Assembly: GCA_024449915.1 (NCBI GenBank)
Contig: JAMZAV010000159.1
Coordinates: 620,001 to 684,000 of the forward strand
Origin: Sweltsa coloradensis
Lineage: Eukaryota > Arthropoda > Insecta > Plecoptera > Chloroperlidae
Direction of reading: 5' to 3'
DNA: 64,000 bases
Part shown: positions 46,703 through 59,124 of the stretch, in pieces
How the letters are laid out: each line of letters starts with the position of its first letter
Position numbering within the stretch: the stretch's first letter is position 1
The notes under the pieces: model-generated
Databases searched by the model: none
What the model was told of the DNA's origin: nothing
What the model saw: the letters and a program-made list of their open reading frames with translations, nothing else
Made by a program: the position numbers and the translations under genes

Positions 46703-49700
46703 GTTTGTTTTACCTTCCAAATTCAAACTTATTTCAAGGTGTTTGCATAAATATAGACAACCAACTTCCCATGAATCTTAATTACACTTTATAAAATACC
46801 AATTCACAGTTTGTTATTATTGTTTTCTGTAGAGCCACATAAACAATCCAATACACGTAAAACCAATCACTTTCTTAACTGTCGTTAAAACCATTTTCGT
46901 TCAGAAGTTCCAACAGTTATTCCATAAATAAAGTGCTCGTCAACAATCACCGTGAATTAAGTTGTGTTGTATTTATAGACTATTCAAGACCATGTAAAAA
47001 ACAAATTACGTTGGGCCTACGGATATTCATGTATTTTACCCTAGACGTAAAAGATCGCTCGCGTGCTTGGAGACGAGGGGAGGGGGCAAGGGGGTTGGAG
47101 GTTGCACATAATTAAAGATCTACGCGTACGTCCGACGGAAGTAAGCTTATGAAATGGATTATTTTGTCGAGTGGGCCAGCCAAGAATACGAAGAGGGCTG
47201 GAGTAAGGAGTAAGCACTCTGACATTAAATATATCATGAGGAAACAACAAAAATGTCTCAGACTCAACTCCCTAAGGACGCCTAAAGTAACTCGATCCAG
47301 AAAACAGGAACTCTGCTAGAAACATCTTGGAACATTTTATGTTCTTTTCATAAAACATTTGAGTCATTTTTTTGAATGAATATTATATATTTTGTTGTCC
47401 ATCTTAAAAATATTTTTCGCGACATCGTCTTAACCACCTTGAATATACAATGTTGCTAAGTTTAAAACGCAATGTCGTTGACTTTAAAAATAAGGTGGTT
47501 TGTATAGTAATATATAACAATAAGATCTCAAATAAGGCCTTAGTTGTTCTTGATAAGGGATAACATTATTATTCTTTATACATCAACTTGAAAAATACAT
47601 TTTGTTTGTAAATGCATGATTGCCTTTATTATTGCCGTACAACGTACGTGGTTTGTGAATTGGAAAAAACGTGAAAGTTATAAATGCACGGTAGATTGTT
47701 ATTATAGTTATAAACATTTATAACTAGCTATTTATTTTCAACAAAAATAATTCCCTTATATTTTGAATTAAAACTTAATGCAGTGTGTAAAGTTGGGTTT
47801 AAAAAAATATTTAAAAAAGTCAATTTATTTCGAGTTGTGTTTATTCCGCCCTCCCCCAAACCTCCTAGAAAATGCAAATGTTGACTAGAATCTTGTTGTT
47901 CAAACCGCACAACTCGTATAAAACGTTGCGTGTAACCAAAATAAATGTAAGGCAGAGTTGGTTTACAGAAGAAACTCATCAAACTAAGACCATATCATAT
48001 TTTTATTGGTCGTTTAACTAACAAAACTTGAAGGCAGTTGAAGTAAATTTTGCCTTTAGATTATTTTGACATTCACTCGACATCTATATCCTGAACCAAC
48101 TTCTGCAGTAGAAGTGGCGGGTTACGAGTGGCGGAAGAAAAGTAAATTGGAAAAGGTTTCGTCTCCATGCCTACCACAATCGTAGTACAAACTGGCACAG
48201 ACAGTCTTATTTGATTTGGAGTTTAACACGTAGCACGATTGTTACATCAACTAAAGGCCCCCTTTGTTTTAAAGCTTTTCGCTCGAACACGATGCGCGAA
48301 TTGATGATTTACAGGTGAAGCCATCTTTTGACTTGATTGATGGATTTTCTTTGAAATTCACACCAGCCAGGCTAACCAGCACGATGAAACGAAACTGATT
48401 GACGTACCATGATGAAGACGAAACGCAGAGAAACCATCATCCTTGTAGGGGGTTATGGCAAGAACTCTAGAGTCTAGACCTCCTCAGGGGCTAGCCAGCG
48501 ATTCATGGCTCAATAAAGTATAGTTTTACAAACAGGTTTTTCAACGAGGTAAAGAGATTTTAACAAGTCAGAACCGTATTACCAAAACAATTTAAATCTC
48601 TACAGGACAACCTATTTCGCTGCTGTGCACTCCTTCCGTGGTTCAAATGTTTGTTTTTATTTTCTATGTCGATTGAGTTACAGTTCTCCACTTTTTTAAT
48701 GTTAACTAAGAGTGTTTGAAATACAAAATTTTTTAACTACATGAATGTTTGTAAAATAGTTTCTTATCACTCTTCTTTCAACCGAACACTTTGCATGCTA
48801 GGTGAAAATTCAAGTATCTACTCTAAAAGCCATTAATTATATTTATTTAGTGTAGAGCAGAATTATTATTGTTATGCGTGGTTTTGGATTTCTCTAGACA
48901 GTTTAATTGGTTATGGGAGATTTCATTTGTAAGCGAAGCGGATCATCCTCCAGGCATCAGTTGCAGTGTGTTTGGGAGGGGGTCAATAAGTATGAATCAA
49001 CATCTCTATCTATTGGACTAGACAGAGGTGGGTGTAGAGCTCTGCAATGATTAATGTGAGGAATTTAAGGGGTATGTATTACCCGCTACTTATGCCAGAA
49101 AACTTCGATTACCGTACTTTCTTTGTAAGAAGTTAAAGAGTTTCTAACATTGGCAGAGATGACGAGATGGGATCGTGACCTTTCCATTAATATATCAAAA
49201 AAGTAATACTATAGTAACTTGTTCCTAAATAATACATTAAAAAGTACTTCCTTACCGCATATTATGGAACGCATCTGTCTGTATCTAACCTAACTCAAAG
49301 TTGATAATTTTACACAAATGGGTCTAAACTGTGCACGGATGTTTTGACTTTATTTTAGGCATTTACGCCATAAAACGATGTTTGTAACAAAACGACGAAC
49401 GTACGTGTCGATCAAATTACGAAACTTTACAACAGTGTAGGGTTTCGGTCCTAAGTGGTTCCGTCGTGACAGTTAAGAGTAAACCGTGTGACAAACATAT
49501 TTTAAAAATGTCTATAAAGATTGTATAAAATAAAATGAAAAGGATAGCGGTGACTCCATGTAAAACAGGCTAGTATACTTTTACATTATTGTTTTAAATA
49601 TTACATGATTACCAAATTTTTTTTTGTAATTACGTTAGTTTAACGTGGGCATACTTTGCTATAGGCTATTTGCCGTGATGATATCAAAGTTGGAGATGTA

Positions 49701-49749
49701 GTACACCATTGACGTTTAAAACATTCTGTGTCCTCCGTACAGTATTATT
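46703..49749. other. No gene seen
   Basis: AT-rich with short frames only. Local purine-rich G-runs at about 47076-47100. No repeat family recognised. Confidence 0.4.
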
Positions 49750-50218
49750 TATGTGGCTCGTTGGTCTTGTATGTGGCTCGTTGGTCTTGTTATGTGGCTC
49801 GTTGGTCTTGTTAGCGTATCTGCTTCTAATGCAGAAGGTCCAGGGTTCGATTCCCGCTAGAGGCAGTAGTTTTTTAACTTCTGATTTGGACTTAAGTCTA
49901 TCAGTTCGTGTCTTAGGAGTTAGTAAACGGTGAATTTGGAGCCGTCCTAGCAACGAAGCACATAGTAAATTCAGAGTTTTTCTGAATCGGCCTTGTTGAT
50001 TCTGGCGTTGATTCGCGGGTGTTCGCACTGTCCATACCACTGATTGCTATATTTCCTATTAAAAATATCGATCTTTGGTTGGTTATCGCTCACTCGTCGA
50101 TTGCGTCGGGGACTACAGGGTTGGCTTGGTCGCTTTGATTTAAAGTCCTCCACTGAAAATCAGTTATATAACTGAGTGGATAGACTCTAAATAAAATTTA
50201 TTTATTTATTTATTATTG
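49750..50218 (+). mobile_element. tRNA-derived SINE family A with triplicated A-box region
   Basis: The tRNA-like head (about 49793-49865) has A box GTGGCTCGTTGG, an anticodon arm TCTGC-TTCTAAT-GCAGA (anticodon TCT, Arg) and B box GGTTCGATTCC. The T stem is mismatched, so it is a SINE head and not a working tRNA. A 20-21-bp unit containing the A box is repeated three times (49750-49810). The body follows, and the element ends in (TTTA)n at about 50188-50218. A split relative is at 28763-30341. Confidence 0.65.
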
Positions 50219-51101
50219 ATTAACATGTTAATAAAAAAAGTAATTAATAGGTGTCCCTTTGAATGCACCCTTGTTCGCCAACCTCATCTTGTTCGTTTGT
50301 TAACCATAGGCCTAAACCGTGACGTCATGAAGGGCGAAGCCATAGATATTGAACACCTATTTTAGGCTAGATTAGCAGTCGGTGGTCCACTTTCGTGACA
50401 ATTAGAAGCCATCTTGAAATTTCAGTTTGCATGTTAAGTAAATGGGAGCGATTTGTAGCCCAAATAGTTCTCAAGATTGCCGCCAGGTTGACAGGTGAGC
50501 ATACTAGACATTAACACCAAATGTTTACTAAATTCCCTTATGCAATAACTTCGTATTGTTTCTGTTTGTTCAATACCATGCTGCACAAGCTAAAACCATA
50601 TCAAACAATCCAGTAAAATACTTTATTGGATTAAAAAGCATAAATTAAAGGTGGGCTGTCACGAATATGAAATGTGCTCATACACGCAAAAAGTCGAACG
50701 CCGCAAACGCGAAGTCTCTACGATTTCTCATCAGTGCGCTAGGACGATTTAGCTCTCGGCAGCCGATTTCGTGACGTCACCGCTACTACTCGTGGGCCAG
50801 CGCCAGGCTTGCATACTTGCACCGCGCAGTGTGAGTTACGCGCTTGTCTCGCTCCGCGGGCTTGTCGTTTACCTTCATTGTCATTAATTTTGTCCACCCT
50901 CCATCAGATGTTCTTCTAGTGTTATTATGGCAACATACACATCAATATTGTGCACACAATATTACACACAATAAATTAAACACAAACACAAATTATACAC
51001 AATATTATGGCTGTGAATGTGTCTAGGAGGGTATTTAATCGCGTTATTGTCTTTGTAGTGAGTGTTTCTTGGTTAAAATTTGTTATAATTTGAATTTTAT
51101 C

Positions 51102-51320
51102 ATGCCCTGTTGTTCAGTCTTCAAGTGTTAAAATAGACAAGTAATTGACGGAAGAGGAATCAGTTTTCACAAGTTTCCAAGCAGGGTTCGATCTCCAGTC
51201 CGTCACAAAGCGTGGGTGAATAAAATCAGTTAGTTTGGTTTTACGCCAAGTGTGACTTCGGTGGTATGTTCCAATCACTTTTCTCCTGCCGATTTGATGT
51301 ATAACATGAAGAGTAAGAGC
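51102..51320 (+). pseudogene. Decayed THAP zinc-finger domain of the nested transposon
   Basis: Begins at ATGCCCTGTTG and reads MPCCSVFKC, a stop, then GISFHKFPSRVRSPVRHKAW, a second stop, and VVCSNHFSPADL, all in one frame. C-x4-C, FHKFP, the conserved W and C-x2-H in the CSNHF box are the C2CH zinc-coordinating THAP pattern. THAP domains bind transposon ends. In-frame stops (for example after FKC and at about 51229) make it nonfunctional. Confidence 0.8.
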
Positions 51321-51327
51321 ATGCATG

Positions 51328-51837
51328 GCCAAAGCTATTAAAGCTGTCGAGAAGAAAGCACCTGGTTTGAAAGACTGGAAACCAAATAATTTAATCAACC
51401 ATTTGTGGTGATCATTGATGACCTGCAATGGCGACGACGTTGTTTTGGTCTAAAGTTCAAATCTGTTCTCTCACACGATACATGGGAAGGCAATGCTCAT
51501 TCCACTGTGTACCCGTGACGATTTCGACGAGGATAGGGAGAGGGACGTCGACTGGATAGATGAGAACTCTCACGATTTTAGAGTTTTGTCGAACATCATT
51601 CTGGACAATACATTCCTTCAGGACTTGCGGCATACAAAGCACTATTGTCTCACGAGCAACCTAAAATTGTTTCATAATGAGCGGCTAAAATACTTGCCAA
51701 AGAAATCAGCCTTATTCTACGATGGTATGGTACTCCGCGGCATGTTGGCGATCATCGATCATTATAAAAACGTTGGGCGGGATGTCCATCGCACTGAAAC
51801 GCTATATTCCAAGTTGGTAAAGAAGTATAATCCGTGA
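51328..51837 (+). pseudogene. Decayed C-terminal part of the THAP transposase-like protein
   Basis: Starts AKAIKAVEKKAPGLKDWKPN and LINHLW, then a stop, then TCNGDD in the same region. After a frame change comes an open stretch at 51493-51837 with SHDFRVLSNIILDN, TSNLKLFHNERLKYLPKK and GMLAIIDHYKN. The NHLWW...GD and SNLxxFHxxxLKYxPK...LAxxDH blocks belong to a large family of THAP-associated transposase-like proteins (recognised from memory of the family pattern). Most of the region expected between THAP and this block is deleted. Confidence 0.65.
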
Positions 51838-52675
51838 GGAGTGAGGACAAGTGTTATTGGCGTTCGTCAGAGGTGACATAAGATGTGTCCATTGATGATG
51901 ATCCTGTTCTTGTTGATGTGTCTCAGAACATCTCTCCAATTCCCCGGCCATCATTAGAAGAAATGCAAATGTCCGATTCTCAAGATTCCAAGAGTACTAA
52001 AGATAGCATCGTGCACGGTGTCCTTTGAACAGTATATGTATATAATAATTATATTGTTGGATTGCGCGGTGTTCTTTGAACAGTACAATACATCATTGCT
52101 TATAATATTGTTTTTGATTGCGCGGTGGCGGTGTCCTTTGAACAGTGAGGAACTGAGGTGAGCGACATTTTTACTTTCCCAAATTTTGTTGTTTGGTGGA
52201 CACCTGAAGAATATTTTTAAATCTAGGTGGTAATTTCATTTAAATCAATGATAATTGCGACATTATGCCTCTCAATGCAAGTTACAATAGATCATGAAAT
52301 CCCAAGCAGTGTCTTGTGACAATGTTCACGAGTCGACAGCGGCTAGTTATACGCGCTTATGCGTGCCCGGCAAGGGATCTGCGCGCGCATCCAAGAGTCG
52401 ACTCGTAGCGGTGACGTTTCACCCCCACCACTTCTAAAAGAACACTCCCGCTAACTTCCGAACCGAAACTCCGTTTGAATTCTAGTTTTCGACGCTCTAT
52501 TCAATCTTACGACAACTCAAAGTTAATTAAATAATATGAGCATGGTCGAAAATCATCTTCAACCGTGACAGCCCACCTTTAAAACGTTAAATCGCCATCT
52601 TGAATTGGTCAGATTGAGTCTTCAATTTGCTACGCTCGCGCCTGTGAGGAGGTATTGGAGACGGCTAATCTAGCC

Positions 52676-54959
52676 TCAATCAATAAATCAATAGCCATAT
52701 AAAAAAAATGTATATCAATAGTCTGTTCAATATCTATGGGCGAAGCACGCTCACTGACCTTGTTGGTTGCACTGTTCAGAGATACGTCGCTATCACGATA
52801 CATATCTTGACGTTTCGACATCCGTGGGCTCGACAGGCAGACAGACAGGTGGCTCACTGGCTCACACATGCTCTCAAGGTGACGGCTAATTCAGACGCTA
52901 GTGATGGACGCATAGGGAACCGAGCGAGAGGGGTGGGTGGTGTTATCACAAAGATACAGCCGCTATCACTGAATTGTCCCGGTTATTAAATAATAACGAC
53001 TAAAGCTTTTATAATTATTATCTCGAGCGTGACTGACATTTAAGAGCAACTTTTTCGATTGTATTCAGTAAGTTGAGCAAAGTACACAATACTGAGACAA
53101 TAAGTAATGACAGATTCTGTTACACAAGTAAAAATTAAATGTTTATGTTGTGTTTGTTTTTCAGAAAACAGCTTATAAATTGGTAAGCGTATTGATTGAA
53201 AACGGGGTTGAAAAGTCGTGCATTATATCTAGTAGGCCTATTGCCTTTCAGTGTTGTCATACTGTTAGCTTTAAAGTGCTTTAAACGTTTACAAAATTGT
53301 TATACAAACAGCTGCTAAAAATTATAAATTCAAGTTTCTTATGAAATATCAAAACAAAAAGATTTCCCATCTATGAATATCTAATCTAGGAATGCAGTTA
53401 TATTAATATCTTCTGAAGATATACGGCAGCAGTCATTAAAGGTTTTATTCTTAATGTTTAGAAGCACCCGCTTTTATCAAATGAAGTACAGGCCTAAGAA
53501 ACTAAATGGCAAAAACTTTAAAATAATTTGGTATCGATCACAACATTATAACTTACATTCTTTTTTGTTGAACGCCTATCCCTTTTCAGTTATAAAAACT
53601 GATTTACAACGGAGGCCAACTAAATAAAACTAATGTCTTAAATGCAGGCATAATAATGAACTATATATTTATTAAAGTATTGAAGTTTGCTATGTAGTCT
53701 CCAATTTATCAATTAATTGTCAGAACACTACAGATAAATTAAAAAAAAAATAATCTAAGTATCAACCTGTCTTATTACTTTTTTAATTTGTCATTTACAG
53801 AAGTAGAATCCTCTGTACTGCAGAAGATTGACCAAATGGACAAATATTCCAGAATGAACAGAAAACACAAAAGGCTATTACTAAGACGTTCAAATTAAAA
53901 TTAGTGAGCGTATCTATTTGATTGATTTGTAATTATGAAAATAGGAATTAGTTTCAATTCAAATGAATGCATAATTCAAATGTAATATTTATCCGAATTC
54001 ATCTGTAAAAATCTCAATAGCAATTCATACGCAAATTCATACTAATTAAACATAATATCATGGTTAACAAATTCTTCTCTATTTAACATTGTTAACTATG
54101 GTGTATGATTGTTATCTATTGCGTTGCATGATGGAAGTATAAATTGTAATTATACACAGCAGCAAATTAGTGTATACACATTTTGAAGAATGACAGTAAT
54201 ATCGAAATGGACATTTAAGTACCTATTTTTTTGAACCTATAAGCAACAAATAAATACGGTGTCCTACATTCTAAATGTAAATATCAAACTGCAGTAAATA
54301 TTCTAAACAATTCGATCGCTATGATAACAGGGAAGTAGGGCCTACACTATACAATCAGGAGCGTAAATCTCTTGAGCCGCTTAGCACAGATGTGTACCTT
54401 TGAGTACGGAAGTACGATGGTGGAGGTGCCGGGCTGAGCAATCTTTGCTTTGGCCAAGCTAGCCCCCCGCCTGACCTTAAGGCTAATCAAATACCATCTG
54501 TATTAGTTTATTGATGGCAATGTCAACAAAAACTCATGTCAATCGGAGGTCTTTATTGTGAGAAATGACACACGCAACAGACGGACGGAAGACAAACAGA
54601 CGGATAAAAATTATTAATATTGGAGAGTTTGGCCTCCTAAAAAACTACATTAAAAATGTCAATTACAAACAATCGACGCTTTGCATTCTCGATGGCCCTA
54701 ATTGTGACGAGAAATAATATCGGATAAAGTACATTAATGTATAATATTCTATCTATACGTATCTAGTCTACACGTCATAATAATTATAATCATAGTTTGA
54801 CGTAGCCTCGACGTCGCGACGCCCTACGCTTGAACCACGACGCCAGCCCCGCCTCTGAGGCCCACCGGACGGACGCCCAGGAACCACACGACGAGAAGGC
54901 TGGACGTGAGGTGAAACGCAAGTGATGCATGCTGGGTACAAGACGAAGAAATAATGCTC
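52676..54959. other. No gene seen
   Basis: AT-rich. A GC-rich patch at 54795-54930 is open only in short frames on both strands and has no clear splice pair. Confidence 0.4.
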
Positions 54960-55017
54960 GGCTCCAGAACAACGTGTGTTGAAACATTGGCTCCAGAACA
55001 ACGTGTGTTGAAACATT
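54960..55017. repeat. 29-bp tandem duplication
   Basis: GGCTCCAGAACAACGTGTGT plus TGAAACATT occurs twice in perfect tandem (54960-54988 and 54989-55017). Confidence 0.9.
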
Positions 55018-57930
55018 GGAGTTCTACTTTTGAGTTTGTTCATCTGTTACGATGATTTGTCTAAACAAGAACGACGAATGTTGGTTACATGTCTTGAGGA
55101 ATATCTTGTCATTCGAAATGTAAGAAGAGGGCATAGTTCGAGATTTTGAAGACGTCGTAACCATTTACGCATGAATGCGTGTTATAGCGAAAAAACATCA
55201 TATGTTGATGCAGCTGCAAGTTTTAATTATAGAGGGACTTATGAAGTGTTTTTTACACAACTTACTGTTCTATATAAAAGCTACAAGAACCAGTCCATTG
55301 TTGATTGTGGCATATTAAACATTCTATTGTAATGATTTGGAATCTTTCCAAGCAATGTTGTTATTGTAGTTGTTACAAGAGAACAAATATATAGTTATGC
55401 TTTACAGAAATGTTTTAATTATTTTTTCTGTAGGCTACATTATTTAGTATTTTGAATAATAATTTAGCTCTATAATACAGTGGGTACATAGACCCTACAC
55501 GACTTACAATACAACTAAATTAACAATATTTATCTACTCTATGTATATTGTTTACATTTCTAAAAACAATATCTGCATACTTGAGCTTTTATGTTCATTT
55601 ACGCCCAACTGGTATTATTACAAGAACGTTAACATCACATTTTAGAACATACCTTTGTATGCCTAGTAAGATAATTACTTATTTCTCATATAATAAAATT
55701 GTAAGTTTGGTCCGTTTTGTGAAGTTATAACGATATTATAAAACATTTTCTCACACCATCTCGAATTAGTTTTGCGACGTTGAATACCTCATGTCACACT
55801 TCAAGAGTCTGTATTAACTTATTGTTTGCTTACAAACTCTAACATTCTGTCGGTGTATTCTTTTAGTATTATTTCACCATTTTCTAAACACGTTGCGAAG
55901 TTTGTGAGTAGCGAACAACACTCACCCATCCATCACCCGCAGCCCCTCGCGCGGAGAAGGCAAACGCAGAAAGAACAAATTCAGAGGATGTGAGGTAATG
56001 ACCTATAGGTTTCTTATGAGCAAAACTTTTCCAAACTTGTTTTTATAGGCGCCATTTGTACCGTGAACGAGCGCTGCACAACAATATTCCTAAGTCTCCT
56101 ATTTGTGACAAAAGGTTGCCATTTGCAGTTTACTTCGAAATAGGAGGTTTAGACCTACTATATACAAGCAGTAAACGAAATAATGACATGTTTTTGTTAG
56201 CGTTTACTTTTGAGTATTAACGTTAATTATATTTACTTACTCAATTTTCTTATCACTTAAAAGATGCAAATAAACAATACACATTTTACAGTTTTCCGTT
56301 TACTATACCGAAATAAAGGTTGCCATTGTCAAAACATCTATACAATGAGGCAGCGAAACATGTACCCAACAGCGCTTCAAATGCAATTATTTCATCAGGT
56401 CACACGTCATAACCAGGCCTCTTTTAGGGGATGGATTTAATGACTAGAAAGTTCAATTCGTTATAGGTTTATATTCAAGCTTAAAATGCAACTGGATCGG
56501 TTGTTCAAGAAAGGGTATTAGCCCAGTTTTTTAGCGACATTAATTTAGGTATAAAAATTACCTAATAACTTACGTAAACACATTTTAAGAAGAATGGGTC
56601 CTGGAGATCAGACAGTTTATTTTAGTTTACTCAAAATATTTCTCTGTATATTAATGCTTCAACAACTGATTCAACTATTATGTTATTATAGTTAGTGAAA
56701 CAAGGCTATTGGCTTACAAATTGAGAACGGTATGCCTATATCTCTAATTGGGAATTTTTCTTTCCATTGTAATGTCCAATGTAAAAACTACAATGTGATA
56801 TTCGTTTATTTACATTAACAAAATTATAGGCCTCGACTCTTTGTATGAAGACTGGTGAAGTTTGGGGCGTTGGTGGATGAGTAATTTGGCTCTTTTGCTA
56901 TCCATCACATACTTTTAATTTAGTTTACGGTCACCATTGTTAATGTAGAATAATTTTTCAAAAGTGATACCAAGCTGTTGTATTAATCTAATTGTATGTA
57001 CAATTGTACATACCACTAACACTTGGCAGCAATAAAACTGCAAATTTCAAACAAGGGTTTTTATAAACGATTTCATGAGGCTTAGAAAAGATATGAAACA
57101 GTGCGATTCTCAAATAACAATTATTACTTCGATTGTACTAAAATGCAGGACAGATTCCAAAGCGTCATGAGGATTGGGTTTGCATTTTGTCCGTAGAGAG
57201 CAATAGTATACATACAATGTCATTTGAAAAACCTTTTTAAAAAAGTTGAAGGATATTTTACAAGAAATATTGCTTCGATTGCAAAAACGTGTCAGGTCTT
57301 AGGCCCGGTTTGCGATATTTCGTTTATCATTGTTGTTTACTCTCCTTAAGTGCAAAGAGTTTTTTCCGTTCAAAATCGAAGTAGTAGTTTTTTCGGAACG
57401 AAATACACACACGACACACTGGAACTTTTTCTACAGGTAGTCAAGTTGAGTCTACCCTTCACTCGCTACGCTCACTTCCCACTTCGTTGGTAGAAATCAA
57501 GTTCTCTTGGTATTGTTCAATTCATTTATATTTTCAATCTGCATGAATTAATTTAACAAGATTATAGCCAGGAAAACGATTGCATGCTTTTGCCTCAAAC
57601 AAGCGGATATGCAGATGCTGGAAAAAGCCGTGAATTATACTACATAGAGCAATAAAAAAACAATAGAGGGCGCGCTTTATGTGCGAGTAAATGCATTCAG
57701 CGAGGTTGTAAAGAACTGAACTAGAAATATAAAATGAACAGGATGAATATACGATCCTAGATTTAAAGCTGCTTCCTATATCGACAGCTTTGCTGCAGAA
57801 CGAAGTGCACATTTTTGTGCCCTGATTTTTTGCTTTCGAAACGGCTCCATCTAACGCAAGAGTAAAAAATGTACATCATTGATTATTTAATTTTCCTCCT
57901 CGATGGAATACCCAAGCTGTTAACTAACTA
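55018..57930. other. No gene seen
   Basis: AT-rich. A GC-rich patch at 55920-55990 has a reverse-strand pyrimidine tract and an ATGGATG/GGTGAGTG string that looks like a start plus donor, but no protein match supports it. At 57453-57490 there is a CGCTACGCTCACTTCCC string like the HINE end arrays. Confidence 0.35.
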
Positions 57931-58132
57931 GGGAAACGCCAAAGTCGTTGTTAGACGAGTGAGTGAGCCATGTGTTGAATACCCGGTAACATTTCTTTTC
58001 TTCCCCTTACCTTAGGCCTCCCTAGCCTATCATAGGCTACAGTGGAGCATTTTGGCCTAAAAAATGCAAAATGTTCCCGGGTACTCACCACATGACTCGC
58101 TCACTCGTCTAACTACGACTTTGGCGTTTCCC
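57931..58132. mobile_element. 202-bp MITE with long inverted repeats and TA duplication
   Basis: GGGAAACGCCAAAGTCGT at the left and its inverse at the right, with inverted similarity continuing about 60 bp inward (TTAGACGAGTGAGTGAG, ATACCCGG). TA flanks both ends (57929-57930 and 58133-58134). Noncoding. Confidence 0.75.
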
Positions 58133-58139
58133 TATTCTA

Positions 58140-58205
58140 GTTGGCTAAAGCGCCCTTGTAGCCGAAATGTGGGAGACGTGGGTTCAATCCCACGGTCGGG
58201 AAAGA
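58140..58205 (+). mobile_element. tRNA-derived SINE head or tRNA relic
   Basis: A-box-like TTGGCTAAAGCGCC and B-box-like GGTTCAATCCC, with a GTGGG/CCCAC stem around a six-base loop (a canonical T loop has seven). Not a canonical tRNA. Confidence 0.35.
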
Positions 58206-58239
58206 TTTTGTAATTTCTAGATTGTATTTTCAAAAATAA

Positions 58240-58275
58240 CTAGGAAAACGCTCAGTTGGACGCGTTGTTGAGCGA
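58240..58275 (-). mobile_element. Helentron/HINE 3' tail fragment
   Basis: Reverse-strand ...AACAACGCGTCCAACTGAGC then GTTTTCCTAG followed by T, the tail of the family seen at 598-1213. The rest of the element is absent or too diverged to see. Confidence 0.45.
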
Positions 58276-58368
58276 GCACCGGTAAGTGCAACATAACCCG
58301 AGTACGACATTCCCATAAGGCCCCCACACAGTGTAGGCAAACTGGATATTGACATTGTACACTATATA

Positions 58369-59124
58369 CCAGAGTCGATAAAGAAGTTTCCCCTTTGGGG
58401 AGGTCCCCTTACTCCCAAGTCAAAACGGAATCTAACGCTCTGCCTCTGCGCGCTGAGGGCGGCTTAACTATGATACTAATAAAAGCACTGCACGCTTAAT
58501 ACGGTCAGTAGATTATCGATGTGCAGTGACGCTGATATCAACAAATAACAGACGAAATGTCAAACTTCAATTTTATTTCAATCATATTAGCCCTGGGCCC
58601 TAGTCTTTTAAAACGATTACTTTTGATTTATTATTGTACTATAAAGTGTTGCGCAGGGGGTCACTGACATTTTCGTGCGAAATAATTTGAGATATGTCTT
58701 GTTCAAGCCTAACGGACGTAAGTGTAGCCTAGGCCCAAGGCTACAATACAGTTTTCAGACGTAAGTACGCCCTTGGCATTCAAATCGAAATCTTGAACAA
58801 TACATATTGTCGGCCTAGGTCCTAAGCTTAGGTCTACTCCATCAGAAATATCCTCATCAATAAAGATAGTTTGCTTTACTCCAAAACATTCGCCAACATT
58901 CGATCGTTTTTAATATTTTGACGTTTCCGCCATTTGTCGTCATCGACTGTTAACTACTAGTAGAAAAGTGACGTAGTTTTATTGAAGTAGTTCCATCAAT
59001 CGTCACACAGATGTCGCGCGGAACGTTAGATTCCAAACGCCAAAAGCCGACTTTTTATTTAACCCAGGGCGGTATAGGGAGTTGGAGGACCTCCCCAACG
59101 GGGAAACTTCTTTATCGACTCTGC
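58369..59124 (-). mobile_element. 756-bp inverted-terminal-repeat element, copy 2
   Basis: Reverse complement of 18166-18914 over its whole length with scattered differences. Ends CCAGAGTCGATAAAG and CTTTATCGACTCTGC are flanked by TATA on both sides. High similarity between two copies 40 kb apart implies recent activity. Noncoding. Confidence 0.75.

Larger units (their letters stand above)
50649..52578 (+). mobile_element. Kolobok-like DNA transposon with THAP remnant, nested in MITE
   Basis: Termini are AGGTGGGCTGTCACG and its inverse CGTGACAGCCCACCT, directly flanked by TTAA (50645-50648 and 52579-52582). The uninterrupted MITE copy has a single TTAA at this point, proving the duplication. 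A subterminal ACGTCACCGCTA is also inverted (about 50774 and 52411). TTAA duplication plus a THAP domain is the signature of the Kolobok superfamily. The coding part is decayed (separate entries). Three copies of GGTGTCCTTTGAACAGT-type sequence lie at about 52015-52145. Confidence 0.8.
50365..52675 (+). mobile_element. GGCTAGATTAGC MITE, copy 2, interrupted by a THAP element
   Basis: Collinear with 42381-42756, with termini GGCTAGATTAGCAGTC and GACGGCTAATCTAGCC. A 1930-bp element plus 4-bp duplication sits inside at 50649-52582. Removing both leaves 377 bp, the size of copy 1. Confidence 0.75.

Noticed and set aside
54768..55043. GC-rich minus-strand frame of 91 codons
   Set aside because: Includes a 29-bp tandem duplication and has no domain or clear splice sites.
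55910..55990. Reverse-strand start plus donor string (ATGGATG/GGTGAGTG) as a possible first exon of the channel
   Set aside because: The encoded start does not match Shaw N-termini and no T1 exon follows.
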